Source of the DNA: Trigonopsis variabilis
Taxonomy: Eukaryota; Ascomycota; Trigonopsidomycetes; Trigonopsidales; Trigonopsidaceae
Length of the DNA: 64,000 nucleotides
NCBI GenBank assembly: GCA_003707065.3
Contig: PPXM03000009.1
Location: 434,001-498,000 of the forward strand
Direction: 5' to 3'
How positions within the stretch are numbered: the stretch's first letter is position 1; each line of letters starts with the position of its first letter. The notes below the pieces were generated by a model. It saw only the letters and a program-made list of their open reading frames with translations, searched no databases and was not told the DNA's origin. Made by a program: the position numbers and the translations under genes. Shown one piece after another: positions 42,664-53,973 of the stretch.

Positions 42664-44256
42664 TAGTACAACGATAAGTGATGAGTGTTGGTTGGACTCT
42701 TTTGTGTTATATAGTTCCTTTCTTTGGCGTTGTGTGTTATTTGCGTTCGTAGCTCATCGCTCTGTCTTATTAAAGGATTGTTTGAAGCTATGGGGCACAA
42801 AGAATTCCAAACTAGGAATGAAGTCAGTATCCTTAACCTGTCATTTGAGACGTTCCCGATTCGCACATATCAAAAGCCAAAAGTTTCCCATCTCGGTATG
42901 CTCTCCTTTCTTTGTACCTTTTCCTCCCAATAAGGGAAAATGAATCGAATGAGCTTAAAAGCAGTAGTCGCTAAGCCTGTCATGTCAGAAGTGTCAGGAT
43001 ATCGAACTTTTCCTGTTTTCTACATTCTTATACTCCCTCTTCGGCTTTTTCTTCGCAGTCCCATCTCGTATCGGTATGGCTTGGGGCCTTAACACGATCG
43101 ACCACGCCCCCGGTCTTCGAGCAAGTCCCAGCTTAGTACAAACCAGTCTGATGAATATAAGAAAAACATTCAGACGATGAAAGATCATCTGCAGAAAAAC
43201 TGAATCGACTCTGTGAGATTTTCGATCCCAATGGGAATAGGCGCTCGTCATTTCCTTTATGGATATATTTTTGGCTCCTCGCTAAGCTGATTTGGTGAAT
43301 CGGTAACTCATCTCACTATTTAGGAAACAAATACTACAAAGGATCTTGGGTGTTAAATGACTGGTTCCATCGGTTTTCCTAGTCGAGAATTTTCAAATCG
43401 ATTCTAGGATGACTTTCGTTTCTCTGGTCAACTGCCACGTTAGATCCTTGCATGCTACCTCCACATCTACGGAAGGGATCTGTTAGGTCTTTTTCCTCCG
43501 TCAAACTCTCCTTGCTACTGGCACTCAATCTGTTTATGTTACTCTTGCTCTTTCAAGCTTAGCCTTAACTCCTAATTTTTTTTCCACGGAGTTCTACTAT
43601 GTCCATGGCGTTGTCGTGTTGCTGCCGATACTGCCGGATAAGTTGACTACCAGCGATCTGCACAGGTAGAAAGGGAAGGCACAGCTTGGCCTACCTAAAA
43701 CACAGTGAGGGGACATAACCAGCTCTGATGTCACTGTTAAAATAGGTCTGCCAGCGCCAAGCAAGCTCCGTACGGGAAAAACCGTGAGTATACCGTATAC
43801 GGCTTGGAGTCTGTATAACTGGGTGCATAGATCATACATCTCAGGCTTCTGTAGGATCAAACGGCCTCTTGGCCGTATATTGTTTTCGGAAATACGCTCG
43901 CATCCTCGTTCAAGTTTTGTAACGTCCCTTTTTAATGGTTGATGTAGTGAATTAACTCGGATAATGTGACCCTTGGCCACAGGCAGCCTGAGGGATTCTT
44001 TGATTACATATGATGGGTTAAGATTGCTGAAACAATAATTCAGACGTGTTCATCCGTCTAATATTAATCTTATACCTAAGCTATAGCTTCAAGCCTAATC
44101 TCGATGTACTATAGACTGTGGTAAATTGCTTTTTGCCTTTGTTCGGTTGTCTGGAAGTGTAACTTAGTTGGTTACCCTGTAGAGGCCTTGTAACTTAGCG
44201 GTTGCAACCACTCAGCGCTCGCCAAAGTTTTCGTGACCTCCACTCCGTGCTCTACA
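42664..44256. other. gene-poor region
   Basis: 1.6 kb between the MADS gene and ATP15. The frame at 43597-43980 (minus, 127 codons) has no recognisable domain. No repeat or structured RNA is supported. The right end is the ATP15 promoter and leader. Confidence 0.5.
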
Positions 44257-45041
44257 ATGTCTTACTGGAAAGCTGCTGGATTCACGTAAGTACTGATTAC
44301 CTGTGGATATACCATATCAATTTCCTTTAGTTTCGACGTTATTGCTAGCCATGTCACCTTTAGAGCTTGCAATCCGTTGGACAGTCTTTGAACCCATGTC
44401 CTCTTCCAAATCTGCTCTGAAGGTGATTAAGAGGCTCGTTGTGTCCATTGGTTATCTGATATCATGTTTCCTGACTAACATTTTATGCGATTGCTTCGAG
44501 ATGCAAGCCATGAGGGGACTGAGTCCAGATGCACTAGTCACGACGACAAGGGATTTCGGAAGAACCAAATGATAACCATACGTCAATATTTTGGGTTCCG
44601 TATTTATCTGTGATCGATCTGGAGGATATATAGCATAATAATATCCCAGGTATCGAATCTACGGCCTACGGCGGTGAATAACAAAGAGATGGCAGCTTGA
44701 GGAGAAGTGAATGCCCAGCCATGCTCTCACATTAAGCACCTATCTCTTCGATTTACTGTCAGTAAACTAGTGCATTGGATCTCCAAGTCCTCTCTATCTT
44801 CATCTCGATGGAACGTTTGGTGCTACAGTTACAACAAGTTCACATCTATCGCTGCTCGGGCTGCCGTTAAAGCCCTCAAGCCTGAAATCAAGGCCAAGGC
44901 TACCACTCAAGTCTTGGGTGACCTCCGAGCCACTAAGTTCAAGGCAGGAAACCGTAAGCGCGTCGCCTTCTGTCTGTGATCTAACTCTTAGCTGTTGAGC
45001 CCCCCAAGAACTTGGCTACTGGAGAGCTCATCACCGACTAA
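44257..45041 (+). CDS. ATP15: mitochondrial F1 ATP synthase subunit epsilon
   Basis: Small central-stalk subunit of F1. Exons 44257-44285, 44829-44953 and 44992-45041 give 67 residues; introns are 543 and 38 nt. The product starts MSYWKAAGFTYNKFTSIAAR and continues AAVKALKPEIKAKATTQVLG, the almost invariant start of the family (SYWR/KAAGLTYNKYS...). The junction AAGFT/YNKF is fixed by this conservation. An alternative acceptor ending at 44330 (tttcctttag) would give a 46-nt intron but leads to a stop after a few codons, so it would be non-productive. The 543-nt first intron is over ten times the typical size here. Confidence 0.93.
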
Positions 45042-45299
45042 AATTGATGTTTGCTTAGAATGAACTCATCACGATTATTTGTTGATTATTTTCCTGTAAT
45101 CTCGAATGTAGCGCCTCTGAAATCAAGCAAACTTTTTGCTCTTGTAGAAACCTAGTCTTGGCTGAGCCAATACATCATTATATATCTATTGATTTAGTGT
45201 TCGTACGTTCTCGTTGCATTACCAAGGGACAATGGGATCTCTATCAAGCTTCGTACCTAGAGTTTCCTAGTCCCGAGTTACACCACCACGACAGAGACC

Positions 45300-47681
45300 A
45301 TGGTCGAGTTTTCTCCAATCAAGCTCGATGGAGATGAGTCTTATATAGATGTGACCGATACTTTTCGCGAATTATGCCAAAGTTTGTGGATGTGAACAAG
45401 TCAGTACTGACGCTAGGACTTGAACCCGATGAGTTGGTTAAAGCTTCGCAAATGTCGCTAAACGACTTTGTTTACCCGATCCAGGTGAGCCTTTTCTATT
45501 TCAAGTCAGCTAAGATTATAGCTCTGCGATCCTAAAATGGATACTGGGATGATCTATCTCGACCATCTTGCTAAAGACGACCCGGTGAAGAGAGACGCGG
45601 TCCTGAGTTTTGACGCTCATAAACCATTATCAATACGACAGATAATTGGTCATATGGAATATTTGGTGTCATCATTGGCCTCTTGGCTCCGAGGCAGGGA
45701 TCTGTTTCAGACTATACTGGCTTCATCCTATGTGCAAGCTTTAATAAGTACATTTGATGGATGTAGTTTGAGATCTTGTCCCACCTTTGGACTACCTGGC
45801 TCATATTCTGATGAGATTTTACGGCCGTTTGTTGCTGCTATCATCAAATCGACAGATCTAGCCAGAAATGTCATCCTGACCGGTGGATCATACGACGAAG
45901 AAGATTTGTCCGCCTATGACAGAGATTCAAGATTATTGAATGGATTAGATGATGTGTCCTATTGGTTTTCTCCAGAAGAAGACAATTCCATCCCGGCTGA
46001 GATCATAGCCGGTCTTGCACGAGCTATTCAATTTATCCACACGTTACGGATACCCGATTCAGAGAAGAACATGATGGAGGCCTACTTTGGATTTATCCGG
46101 GCTATCATGGATATCACTGCGCTCGGTCCAATAACCCCGGCAGGATTACCAGGATTGATACCTCAAATCAACTCTGCAGCAGCAAACTTAGAAACAATCA
46201 AAAATCTATCGAACTCTGATAGTTCAGATCCAATTGATGGAGCTGTATCCTCCTTCTTCCAGGCCAAATCTCCTGCCGATCATCCTCCAAAGCCCTTATA
46301 TAACGTGCCCTTTTCTACCGCTATTCATATTTGGGAATCTTTTCTACATGACCTGTCAGCGGTCTCCAAGATCCTTGCTAATCTTCCCGGCTCTTCTCTG
46401 AGCATGAGTGGCTGTTCGGCGTTGACGACCACTCTTGCTCAACTTTCCAAACTATCATTCTGGACATTGGCCAGACAGCGGGAAGAGATCCCATTTATAA
46501 GCGGGTGCGTCTTTGCATCTTTGCTGGGTAATACCTGCCATGGTCTCCTTCGACCGCCTCCTGGAGCGAGAGGTGATAATCTCAACATCGACCCTGCCTG
46601 GAAAGAAGAGCCAGTGCTATGGATAGGAAAACACGATCTTCTTCCTTTAAGATTAGTAATAAAACAAGACATCGAATTTCATTGCGGTTTCCCTTCATCA
46701 AAGACTCCTCAGTTTCAGAGCAACCAATCTCTTGTCAATCAATGGGTGACTTTTCTCGATAATGCGGAGAAAACCGTCGCTAGAATGATTAAGGCCTTGT
46801 GTTCGAATCGGTGTCGAATGGTTTATCTAATTGGGCATTCTTGTGTCGAATGGGATGTCTTACATCATGCTGCTCTCCAACTCGAGCAACATTTAACTAA
46901 ATCGGATTGGCTTTTACCTTTGTCTACCTGGACTTTGGGGTACAAATTGCAATGTATGGCTTGGTACATTTACCTCGGTATGTCGTTGGATACCTATCGG
47001 CCGGGGGAGCTTTCTTCCTTATATGCATCTGCCGGCCAAATCGAACAAGAAAAAGTTCATCTCTATCAAAACCTAAAGGACAGTCTATCTAAGATATCGT
47101 TAAAACAGAAACAGCTCCAAATATCTCTCATGACAACTCGTCTCACCTCTGCTCTCGCCGAATCCTCGTTCTATAGACTTGCATCGTCCGGCTTGTCATG
47201 TCTCTTCAGAGCCTTAGAATTAGCAGGTCTAATCCACTCTCTCTATTTCACTGAGCCAGTTGGAGATACCTACCGCTACGCCAATCCACAGCAGCTCTTT
47301 GCGCTGAGACTCAAGCAATTCTCTCCCATTGGCATTCCTTCGATATCCTGGAACGTCCCACAAAATGCCTTTTCATCCTTAACCGAGCCCGATAGCAAGG
47401 CTAGTGCTATCCGTCTAATCAGCGCAGCAGCAAATATGCTTCAAGATGCGCTCAGCTGTGAGTATACCCGGCAATCACCATTAGCCATGGAGACCAAACG
47501 GTCTCTGATGGCAGCTAAAATCGCTGCCGTCGTGTTAAAAGGGAAAATTGAGGCGAAATTTCCCGTATCCACGCTCAAGCTTCGTCCCGGAGACGCAGAT
47601 CCAGAACTGCTCAAGATCACCGGTGGTCCATGCAGTAACTACGATCTCTTCTTTCCCGGTGTGGAGATCGATCGCAAATAG
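45300..47681 (+). CDS. MAK10: NatC N-terminal acetyltransferase auxiliary subunit Mak10/NAA35
   Basis: Scaffold of the NatC complex that acetylates Met-Leu/Ile/Phe/Trp N-termini. Exons 45300-45381, 45417-45484 and 45522-47681 give 769 residues; introns are 35 and 37 nt. The N-terminal family block becomes continuous only when both are removed: YIDVTDTFRELCQ, RLEPDELVKASQMSLNDFVY, PIQ joined to LCDPKMDTGM, the diagnostic DPKMDxGM motif. Then LSIRQIIGHMEYLVSSLASW (the conserved WLxGxxLxQTV-like region follows), RAIQFIHTL and the long helical body to GVEIDRK. The first intron contains an earlier CAG (ending 45404) that would leave only 23 nt; use of the later TAG fits the branch point and frame. 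Confidence 0.9.
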
Positions 47682-47801
47682 GCGATCATGTATATAGTTA
47701 TGTCGTTCATGTCTACGTAAAACCGTGCAGAATGGCCTCTATGACACTCACAATACAAACCTTCCTCCAGCCGTCTCGTGCATATTATTTTTCCCAGATG
47801 C

Positions 47802-49212
47802 TTAGAAGCCCAATTCGTCCGAATATGGCAATTTGCGTAGATTACCAACGGCGGTTACAACGGGCTTGGACGCCAAAACAGCCTTAGCACCAGCCTTGAC
47901 CGCAGATGCGTCCAATGATGAAGCATCCACTCCGTTAGCAGCAGCAACGAGAGAACCAATAGAATTGAGAGAGGCGAAACCAAATTTGGCATTGGCAATA
48001 GCAGCAGTCACATCATCAACCTTGCCAAGGGTAGATTTCACAGTTTCGGCCGCAGCGCTGGCATTCTCGCTAACACTAGCAGCATCAGCTCCACTGATGG
48101 CGACGTAAAGCAAGCCGGCATCAGAGTAGGGAACAAAGGTGGCCTTGGCAGCTCCCTTGGTGGCCTGGGCTAATGGGCTTTGGCCTACAGTCCACTTGAC
48201 GTTGGACTCGCCTCCAAGAAGATAGGCAAGTGCAGCACCGGCAGGCGCTGAAACACCCTTGACAGGGAAAGCAATGACAACGGCATTGCCGGCCTTGGAG
48301 CTGACACGGGACTGGTCCTGGTAGATGGTTGTAGCGGAAGAGGTGGTGGAGCCAGCAGCGGGGAGCTCGTCAAGAGACTCGCTGACAAGGCTGGAAAGAA
48401 CATTCGAGTCGACACCTTGACCGGCGATAGTAAGGTTAGGTTTAGCATAGGCGGATTTAGCAAACGCCAAGATGTCCTCAGCAGAAGGGGGGAATTCAGG
48501 CCTAGCCAAAAGAGGGTTTCCGAGGCCTCTCCGGAATGCAGTTTCGAAAGCAACTTCAACAGCAAGAGCCACGGGGTCATTGACCAAGGCGTCGTGGTCA
48601 GCCTTGATACCAGTAGCTACCTTTTCGCTAAGTTCGTAGTCTGCAGAATTAGAATGGATCGACCAAAAAACACAAACCGGCAATGACAGGGGAAGTAATG
48701 ACTGAAGAGAGAACGTCAACAAAGAAAGGAAGATCTTCTCTGAAGAATTTAGCGGTGAGAACGATCTCCTCTCGAGTGTGGAAGGCAGCAAGCTGGCCTC
48801 CTAAAAGTTCGGTTTCACGGTTGATCCGAAGACCAGACTTCTTGGCAGTATCCTACAGAGTTAGAAACAAATCTGTCAAACTAATGCCAAGCAATTGAAG
48901 TGATCTCTAGGGCCGTCAACAGTTCCTGAGCAGAAACCGCTGTCTAGATGTATCCTCGTAGAAAGCACGGGATCAATGATCGGCCAGGTTTTGACTTACT
49001 TGGAAAGCGAACCGACGAAGACCGTGGGCAGCGCCAGGAGCAGTTTCATACCGGGAGCCGGCTTTAGCGATGACAAACGATAAAGTGGACGTTGGCTCGA
49101 GACTGTCGCGGGTAACAAGTTTGACGCCGGCGGCAGACGAGGTAGAAAATGAGGGCGAAGAAGAGGTAGCGTAGCCTCTTTTGCCGGCAAGACGTTGAAT
49201 ATGTCTGAGCAT
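47802..49212 (-). CDS. QCR2: cytochrome bc1 complex core protein 2
   Basis: Matrix-side core subunit of complex III, of the M16 peptidase fold but non-proteolytic. Exons 49212-49000, 48852-48678 and 48640-47802 give 408 residues; introns are 147 and 37 nt. The presequence is MLRHIQRLAGKRGYATSSSP. ASTAAGVKLVTRD-type start, TLSFVIAKAGSRYE, HGLRRFAFQ joined to DTAKKSGLRINRETELLGGQ, and HTREEIVLTAKFFREDLPFF mark the N-terminal half. The C-terminal half is Ala-rich, as is usual for Qcr2. No HxxEH zinc motif is present, as expected for core 2. It is convergent with MAK10 (120 bp between stops). Confidence 0.93.
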
Positions 49213-49814
49213 GACGAGAAGGTGAGTGGGACGAGCGAGTAAGGGACAATTTTTAGGCTTGAATTGCAACGGTATGATTGGTTGTGATATGTGACGACGG
49301 GGTGTTCTGGGATTATAGACATGGTGCGTTACAATCGCTCGATGAGCCGCCGTTTCTAATCAGAAGTCCAGTAATTTGTGCCTTAGCAATCGTGCTAGTT
49401 GTACATTATCGTGGTGAATGTCAGGAAGCATGTAGGCTCGTGCTTAGAATACTAGAGGTCTCGATCATCGATAGTAGTATGTAATTTCAAGAGCTTAGGT
49501 TTCATTCCGTAAACTAATTCGAACTTAGAAAAAGGTGATTTGATTTTGGTTGTAAGAATGAAGTGAAAGATTATTTGTCAATCGATTTTTTCGAGCATCC
49601 CAGCATCTCCAATACACGAGTCTCATAATCCTTTATCAAATCATCTCCATTTCATTTGAGGACTTAATGTGTAGTCGAAGTTAATGTAAAATCCCTGCTA
49701 CAGCGTCTCTGAGCAATAAGATAATTCCATCTACTAGTTTAAAGAGAAAAGGCGTTTGCTGTTATCCTGAGTGAGAGAGAGTAAACTCAACTCTCCACTA
49801 TGAACTGCTATTGT
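49213..49814. other. intergenic
   Basis: 602 A/T-rich bases between the QCR2 start and the UBC13 stop; no gene or repeat recognised. Confidence 0.5.
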
Positions 49815-50489
49815 TTATACAGCATATAGCTTTGTCCATTCTCGGGCTATCCATATGTTAGTCATATTATTCGATCTAGTGTTATTACCTGTGTTGATGG
49901 CCGCTTGTTCATCGTCTTTCCATTGTTGAGCAACATCGTTAGCTAGGGGATCATTGGGGTTTGGAGCTCCCATTAGAGCCTGAATGGATAAGAGGACGGT
50001 TCGGATCTGCAAGGCTGGTGTCCAGCTACCTATCACCCGTCAGTCTGTGCTTTCATCCTTCTGTCATCATCTTGTTCGTACCTTTCAACACATTCAGGCA
50101 AATCCGTCCCAATCTATCAATATTTGGATGATAAATCTTCGTCAAAAATCTAATTTTGGGTGGCACCACTTCCCTGTTAGTCCTCTAGCTAGCATGATTC
50201 CTTACTAGGATATGAATCGGGTAGGAATAACTCTAACTTGAACTTTCCGCCTTCGTATGGGGATGACTGAGGACCATCGATCGTCACGTCGAAATATCGA
50301 AGATTATCTTGGTGCGGAATGGCAACAATCCCAGGGACTGGATCTGACACCAGTCGTTCTGTCTCCTATATCTTAGCTCTGTTCCGCCAATCTCCATTTC
50401 TTTTACGCCTTCCAGGTGCCTCCACTGTTCTAGTCCAGCTAAGGAATCGCCACCTTACTTACTCGTAAAATTCGCTTGGGTAAATCCAT
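49815..50489 (-). CDS. UBC13: ubiquitin-conjugating enzyme E2 N (Ubc13)
   Basis: E2 that builds K63-linked ubiquitin chains with a Mms2-type partner in DNA-damage tolerance. Exons 50489-50463, 50365-50206, 50168-50082, 50029-49889 and 49846-49815 give 148 residues; introns are 97, 37, 52 and 42 nt. [59 protein letters not shown], the active-site Cys in [20 protein letters not shown], and [20 protein letters not shown] match Ubc13 throughout. The second intron must end at AAG (50169); the CAG five bases earlier would break the frame. Ends [10 protein letters not shown]. Confidence 0.95.
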
Positions 50490-50670
50490 CCCGTCTTTGC
50501 TCGTGTGGAGATGACAGATGGACTTGGTCTAAACGACAACGCCATTCACCGTTACATCCGGCCGGCTTTCGTCCATCTTTATTGCATCAGGAACGATCTC
50601 GAACCTCCTATAGACAGCCTAGACAAAGCATAAACAAAAAAAAAGCTACTATACATTCACGCGAGACAGC

Positions 50671-50677
50671 AAAAAAA
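50671..50677 (-). terminator. RNA polymerase III terminator of tRNA-Val
   Basis: Seven T residues on the minus strand immediately 3' of the tRNA. Confidence 0.75.
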
Positions 50678-50751
50678 TGATTCGACCCAGGATCGAACTG
50701 GGGACGTTCTGCGTGTTAAGCAGATGCCATAACCAACTAGACCATCGAACC
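50678..50751 (-). tRNA. tRNA-Val (AAC)
   Basis: Minus strand, 74 nt, no intron. It begins ggttcgatggtctagttgg (A box) and has the anticodon arm ctgcttaacacgcag with loop TTAACAC (anticodon AAC, valine). The T arm with B box agttcgatcc follows, and the acceptor stem ggttcga/tcgaatc closes with one G-T pair. It lies between UBC13 and the unknown gene at 51.4 kb. Confidence 0.95.
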
Positions 50752-51362
50752 GTTGCTTGTTGCAAAGTCGAAGGATCTTTGCAACCTTGTCAGTAAGCAT
50801 ATAATCTAATGTGGGACATAATTTATCGCTGTTTCTTTTTTGCTCGATCTTGCGTTTTCTCTGGCATTTATAGAATAGTTCAGCATTATGAATCACTATA
50901 CAATGCCATGCTAACAGAATAACTGGAAAGTGGGAGCTATTCCGTTGTTCTACTAGTTTTGCCTCCTTTTGCATCTCACAAACGCACCCTGGCCGTACTG
51001 CAAGTCTTCATAAGGCACATGACAATTCCATTGGCGTGATTTATAAATTGCGTTGCTGCACTACTTCTGACCAGTCATGGCCTCTTTTCCCGTATTTCTT
51101 CCCTGGCGTTTCTTTTTTTTTTTTATTCATCGTTGGATGCAGGCTTGTCGATGCTCAGTAAAAAAACTACACCATCACTCTCATGTTAAGTCAATTCATT
51201 CTACATGCAAGATGGAAAGACCTTTAACCAATTCAGACAAAGACAACAAGCCGCTCTTTGTCTTCAGGCCTCGCGCCTTCTAGAAAAGGGATATATGTAC
51301 GCGATTATTAAAGATAAGAATAGTTCATAAGGATACAACGGCAAAGATACAAGGCGCCTCGA
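50752..51362. other. intergenic
   Basis: 611 bases. The 68-codon plus-strand frame at 51077-51283 contains a T14-type run and shows no family or promoter, so I do not call it. Otherwise nothing seen. Confidence 0.5.
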
Positions 51363-51941
51363 TTAAGCCTCTTGATCCTGAGCATCAAGAGAATCAGTCA
51401 AGTCATTTGACCAGGATAAAGACTCTTTGATGTCTTCATTCAAAAGAGAGAAATCAAGAAGCAAGCCCAAGGAACTAGGGGATAGGGGTTGGTTCTCAGA
51501 TGTAGTTCTCGGAGGGGCTCGATCCCACAAAGAAGTTCGGGGAACAGGGGATTCGCTGGCATCCTCAGCGGGCGAGGCGGAACGGGCGACCAACCAGTCA
51601 TCTCGAAAACCGGACCAAAGGCCTTCAAGGCACTCTGATTGCACCCGCGCCTCAAAATCCTTAAAGTGGTCCTCTTCAGGCCAGAACCAAGTGGTGAATC
51701 TGGAGCGAAGTCGCTTTTTGGGCTGGCAAGCAGAAAAGCTGCCAGGACTAGAAGGAACGGAGTCATTGCTTTCCTGATCAGAAGGAGTCAAGACAAGGTC
51801 AATATTTCTCTTATGACAATTCTCTTGAACAGGTCTTGCCATTTGTTCGAAGCCAGGATGAATATTATCAGAAACACCAAAGGCAGAGTCGAAGACAGAA
51901 GCAGAGGTCTCAAAGGGAGGAATTTCAAAGAGGGAGAACAT
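51363..51941 (-). CDS. unknown protein, mostly disordered
   Basis: 192-residue single frame that I do not recognise. Starts MFSLFEIPPFETSASVFDSA. It is Ser/Asp/Glu-rich with a basic patch (QPKKRLRSRFTTWFWPEEDH), an acidic aromatic centre (CLEGLWSGFRDDWLVARS) and a Leu-rich acidic end (LGLLLDFSLLNEDIKESLSW). The KKRLRSR patch could be a nuclear signal, and the hydrophobic-acidic ends resemble activation or interaction motifs, but no domain is visible. An AT-rich, TATA-like stretch (ataataaaaag on the minus strand) lies about 35 bases upstream. It could be a fast-evolving fungal regulator or a chance ORF; length and the upstream element favour a gene. Confidence 0.5.
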   Translation of the reverse strand: MFSLFEIPPFETSASVFDSAFGVSDNIHPGFEQMARPVQENCHKRNIDLVLTPSDQESNDSVPSSPGSFSACQPKKRLRSRFTTWFWPEEDHFKDFEARVQSECLEGLWSGFRDDWLVARSASPAEDASESPVPRTSLWDRAPPRTTSENQPLSPSSLGLLLDFSLLNEDIKESLSWSNDLTDSLDAQDQEA

Positions 51942-52434
51942 GTTTTCGATTAACGGATAGGATCGAGCTCATGGCTTTTTATTATCAGACTCTAAGGCGA
52001 GAAGGCGAGAAGGCGCTTAGATTAAGGCGTCGACGCAGGCAGTTGACTTTAATGACATTCATCGTTGTACCTCGTGATGCAAGTCGCAACGATCCCCAAG
52101 GGACGGGCTAACTATGCACGTAAGCATAGGTCATGAACACAAGGAGGGCCGTCTCGGAATGCAGGTAGATTCGGCACGACGACACACACACGAGTGCGCC
52201 ATTGCCTACCTCAACAAGGTCTGGCATGGTCCGCTGCTTCGTTCCCTATTGCGAAATGACGATGATCCATTCGGAAACATACGACCACTGGACAGACAGC
52301 AGGCGTGGGTATCCTCTGCAAAAGGTAGCATACACGCGTGATTGTAGCATATATGTAGAAAACATAAATAGTATACAAGGCGGCAACAACATGGAGTCTT
52401 TCATGAACAGCGAGTAAATCCTGACCTGCAGAAT
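51942..52434. other. intergenic
   Basis: 493 bases. Contains a short triplicated gcgagaag string near 51990-52012. No gene recognised. Confidence 0.5.
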
Positions 52435-53973
52435 TTAATACCAACTTGGTTCATTGACCAAAGCTTTGTCTTCAGCGGATACCTGACTATCAAAGAACCA
52501 GCCTTCCTTATAATCCTTAGGATTGAAGATATCAGGTTGGAGCTTGTCGCAGGCTGCATTCTCACGGATTGCCCTGATTCTATCAACCTTCCATCCGCTG
52601 AAAGCAGTTCCTTCGCTTTCAACCTCCCGATCAGTCTGCTTTCGGCCCAGGGTGACATGAGGTTGAGTATTGCAGTTCCACTTGCCATCATCCTGAGGCT
52701 GGTCAAACCAAAGCCACTGGAGGCAGTCTTCGTTGTCGTTGCACAAGGCTTCACACTGTTCCCTAGAATCAACCAACTCGTATAAACAGTCCGAACAAGC
52801 TTCGAAACCAGAGAAGAAGTTGTGCCAGTAAGGCCGCTCAGGGAGAAGATAAGGCATATAAAAGTACATATAGAGATCTTTATAAGTGACGTACTGATCT
52901 CTATTAGATTCAAGCGACCTAAATAGCGTGGAGAAGTAAGTGATTTTACTAGCAGAGGCAGTGTAAACGTGATGAAAGGTGAGTATAGGGCTGCACCAAG
53001 TTTCTCTCCTCACCAAAACATTCTCCAATCGATCACCTTGAAACAGTCTCCCACCAGCATTGGGATACTGCTCTGGCCGGACTTCACTTCCATGATACTC
53101 GTTAATCTTGACAGAACCGTCAAATAAGACATCCAACAGCGTCCTTAGAGCGATATCACCGCAGCAATCCGCAACGACAATCTCTTCATTGACGGTTCTC
53201 CATCGATCAGCGTTATCCTCAAAAATGGCCTTGACAAGGCCGTTAGATAAAACCACGCCTGAACCCCCATGGGCGAAATTATTCTCAATCGATCCAAGAT
53301 AGAGTTGGTCTTGTGGATAAAGCGATTGGAGGTAGATCAGTAGATTCTGCCAGAGCACAATAGTGTCGTCATCAATTATCATGAAGAACTTGGCCTCTGG
53401 GTTCTTGAGCCATGCGTCATAAAGTGGCAATGTGAATTTGAACCGATCGAGAGTCCATCCCGCTAATGCCCCAAGAAAAGGAGGACCGATCGATGCGTGC
53501 TCGTCATGGTACTCTTTCAATTGTCGAACAGGTTCAAATTCTTCAGTTGCATAAAGCTCTGGAGACACGCTGGTCAAGGGGTTTATTACCGGGATTCCAA
53601 AAATATTATCTTCGACGTCGGAATAGACCAAAACATTGGGCATCGTCCTCAATGTTGTCAGTAAGTGCATCATCATTCGTTCCCATTGCACATTAAGCCC
53701 GGTATGGACAATGACAACAACTTCATTAGGCTCTAATCCAACACCTTCAACCAGCGGCTCCGCCCACAAGTTGTTAACAAAGTGGCCGCTGAGCGAGGTC
53801 GAACCGTTCTCGTCAGTCTTATCGTCATTAAAGTTCCCTAGATCATCGTTTGAGTAGTGTGTAGAGCTCTGGAAATATCGAGACAGCCGTCGATCTCTAA
53901 TCACGATCAAAAACGTCAAACTTATCACCGTCCCAATAAATAAAATCGGAAACAATCCTCGTCGTCGAAACAT
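52435..53973 (-). CDS. type II membrane glycosyltransferase, GT31-like (copy A)
   Basis: 512 residues, one exon. An N-terminal signal anchor (FPILFIGTVISLTFLIVI, about 8-25) follows a basic MFRRRG, so the catalytic part is lumenal (Golgi). Catalytic landmarks are FFMIIDDDTIVLWQNLLIYL with the DDD metal/nucleotide-sugar motif, YLGSIENNFAHGGSGVVLSN, and CCGDIALRTLLDVLF with a conserved Asp. The C-terminal ~110 residues are Cys-rich (CSDCLYELVDSREQCEALCN, then DNEDCLQWLWFD), a PAN/Apple-like carbohydrate- or protein-binding arrangement. It is homologous to copy B upstream on the same strand. Sugar and acceptor are unknown; beta-1,3-glycosyl transfer is inferred from the fold only. Confidence 0.8.
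   Translation of the reverse strand: MFRRRGLFPILFIGTVISLTFLIVIRDRRLSRYFQSSTHYSNDDLGNFNDDKTDENGSTSLSGHFVNNLWAEPLVEGVGLEPNEVVVIVHTGLNVQWERMMMHLLTTLRTMPNVLVYSDVEDNIFGIPVINPLTSVSPELYATEEFEPVRQLKEYHDEHASIGPPFLGALAGWTLDRFKFTLPLYDAWLKNPEAKFFMIIDDDTIVLWQNLLIYLQSLYPQDQLYLGSIENNFAHGGSGVVLSNGLVKAIFEDNADRWRTVNEEIVVADCCGDIALRTLLDVLFDGSVKINEYHGSEVRPEQYPNAGGRLFQGDRLENVLVRRETWCSPILTFHHVYTASASKITYFSTLFRSLESNRDQYVTYKDLYMYFYMPYLLPERPYWHNFFSGFEACSDCLYELVDSREQCEALCNDNEDCLQWLWFDQPQDDGKWNCNTQPHVTLGRKQTDREVESEGTAFSGWKVDRIRAIRENAACDKLQPDIFNPKDYKEGWFFDSQVSAEDKALVNEPSWY

Noticed and set aside
43597-43980. 127-codon minus-strand frame
   Set aside because: No domain or promoter; residue mix looks random.
44286-44828. 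snoRNA in the ATP15 intron
   Set aside because: Only weak C-like (atgataa) and D-like (ctga) strings with no terminal stem; not enough to call.
51077-51283. 68-codon plus-strand frame
   Set aside because: Contains a long T run encoding Phe, no start context, no family.
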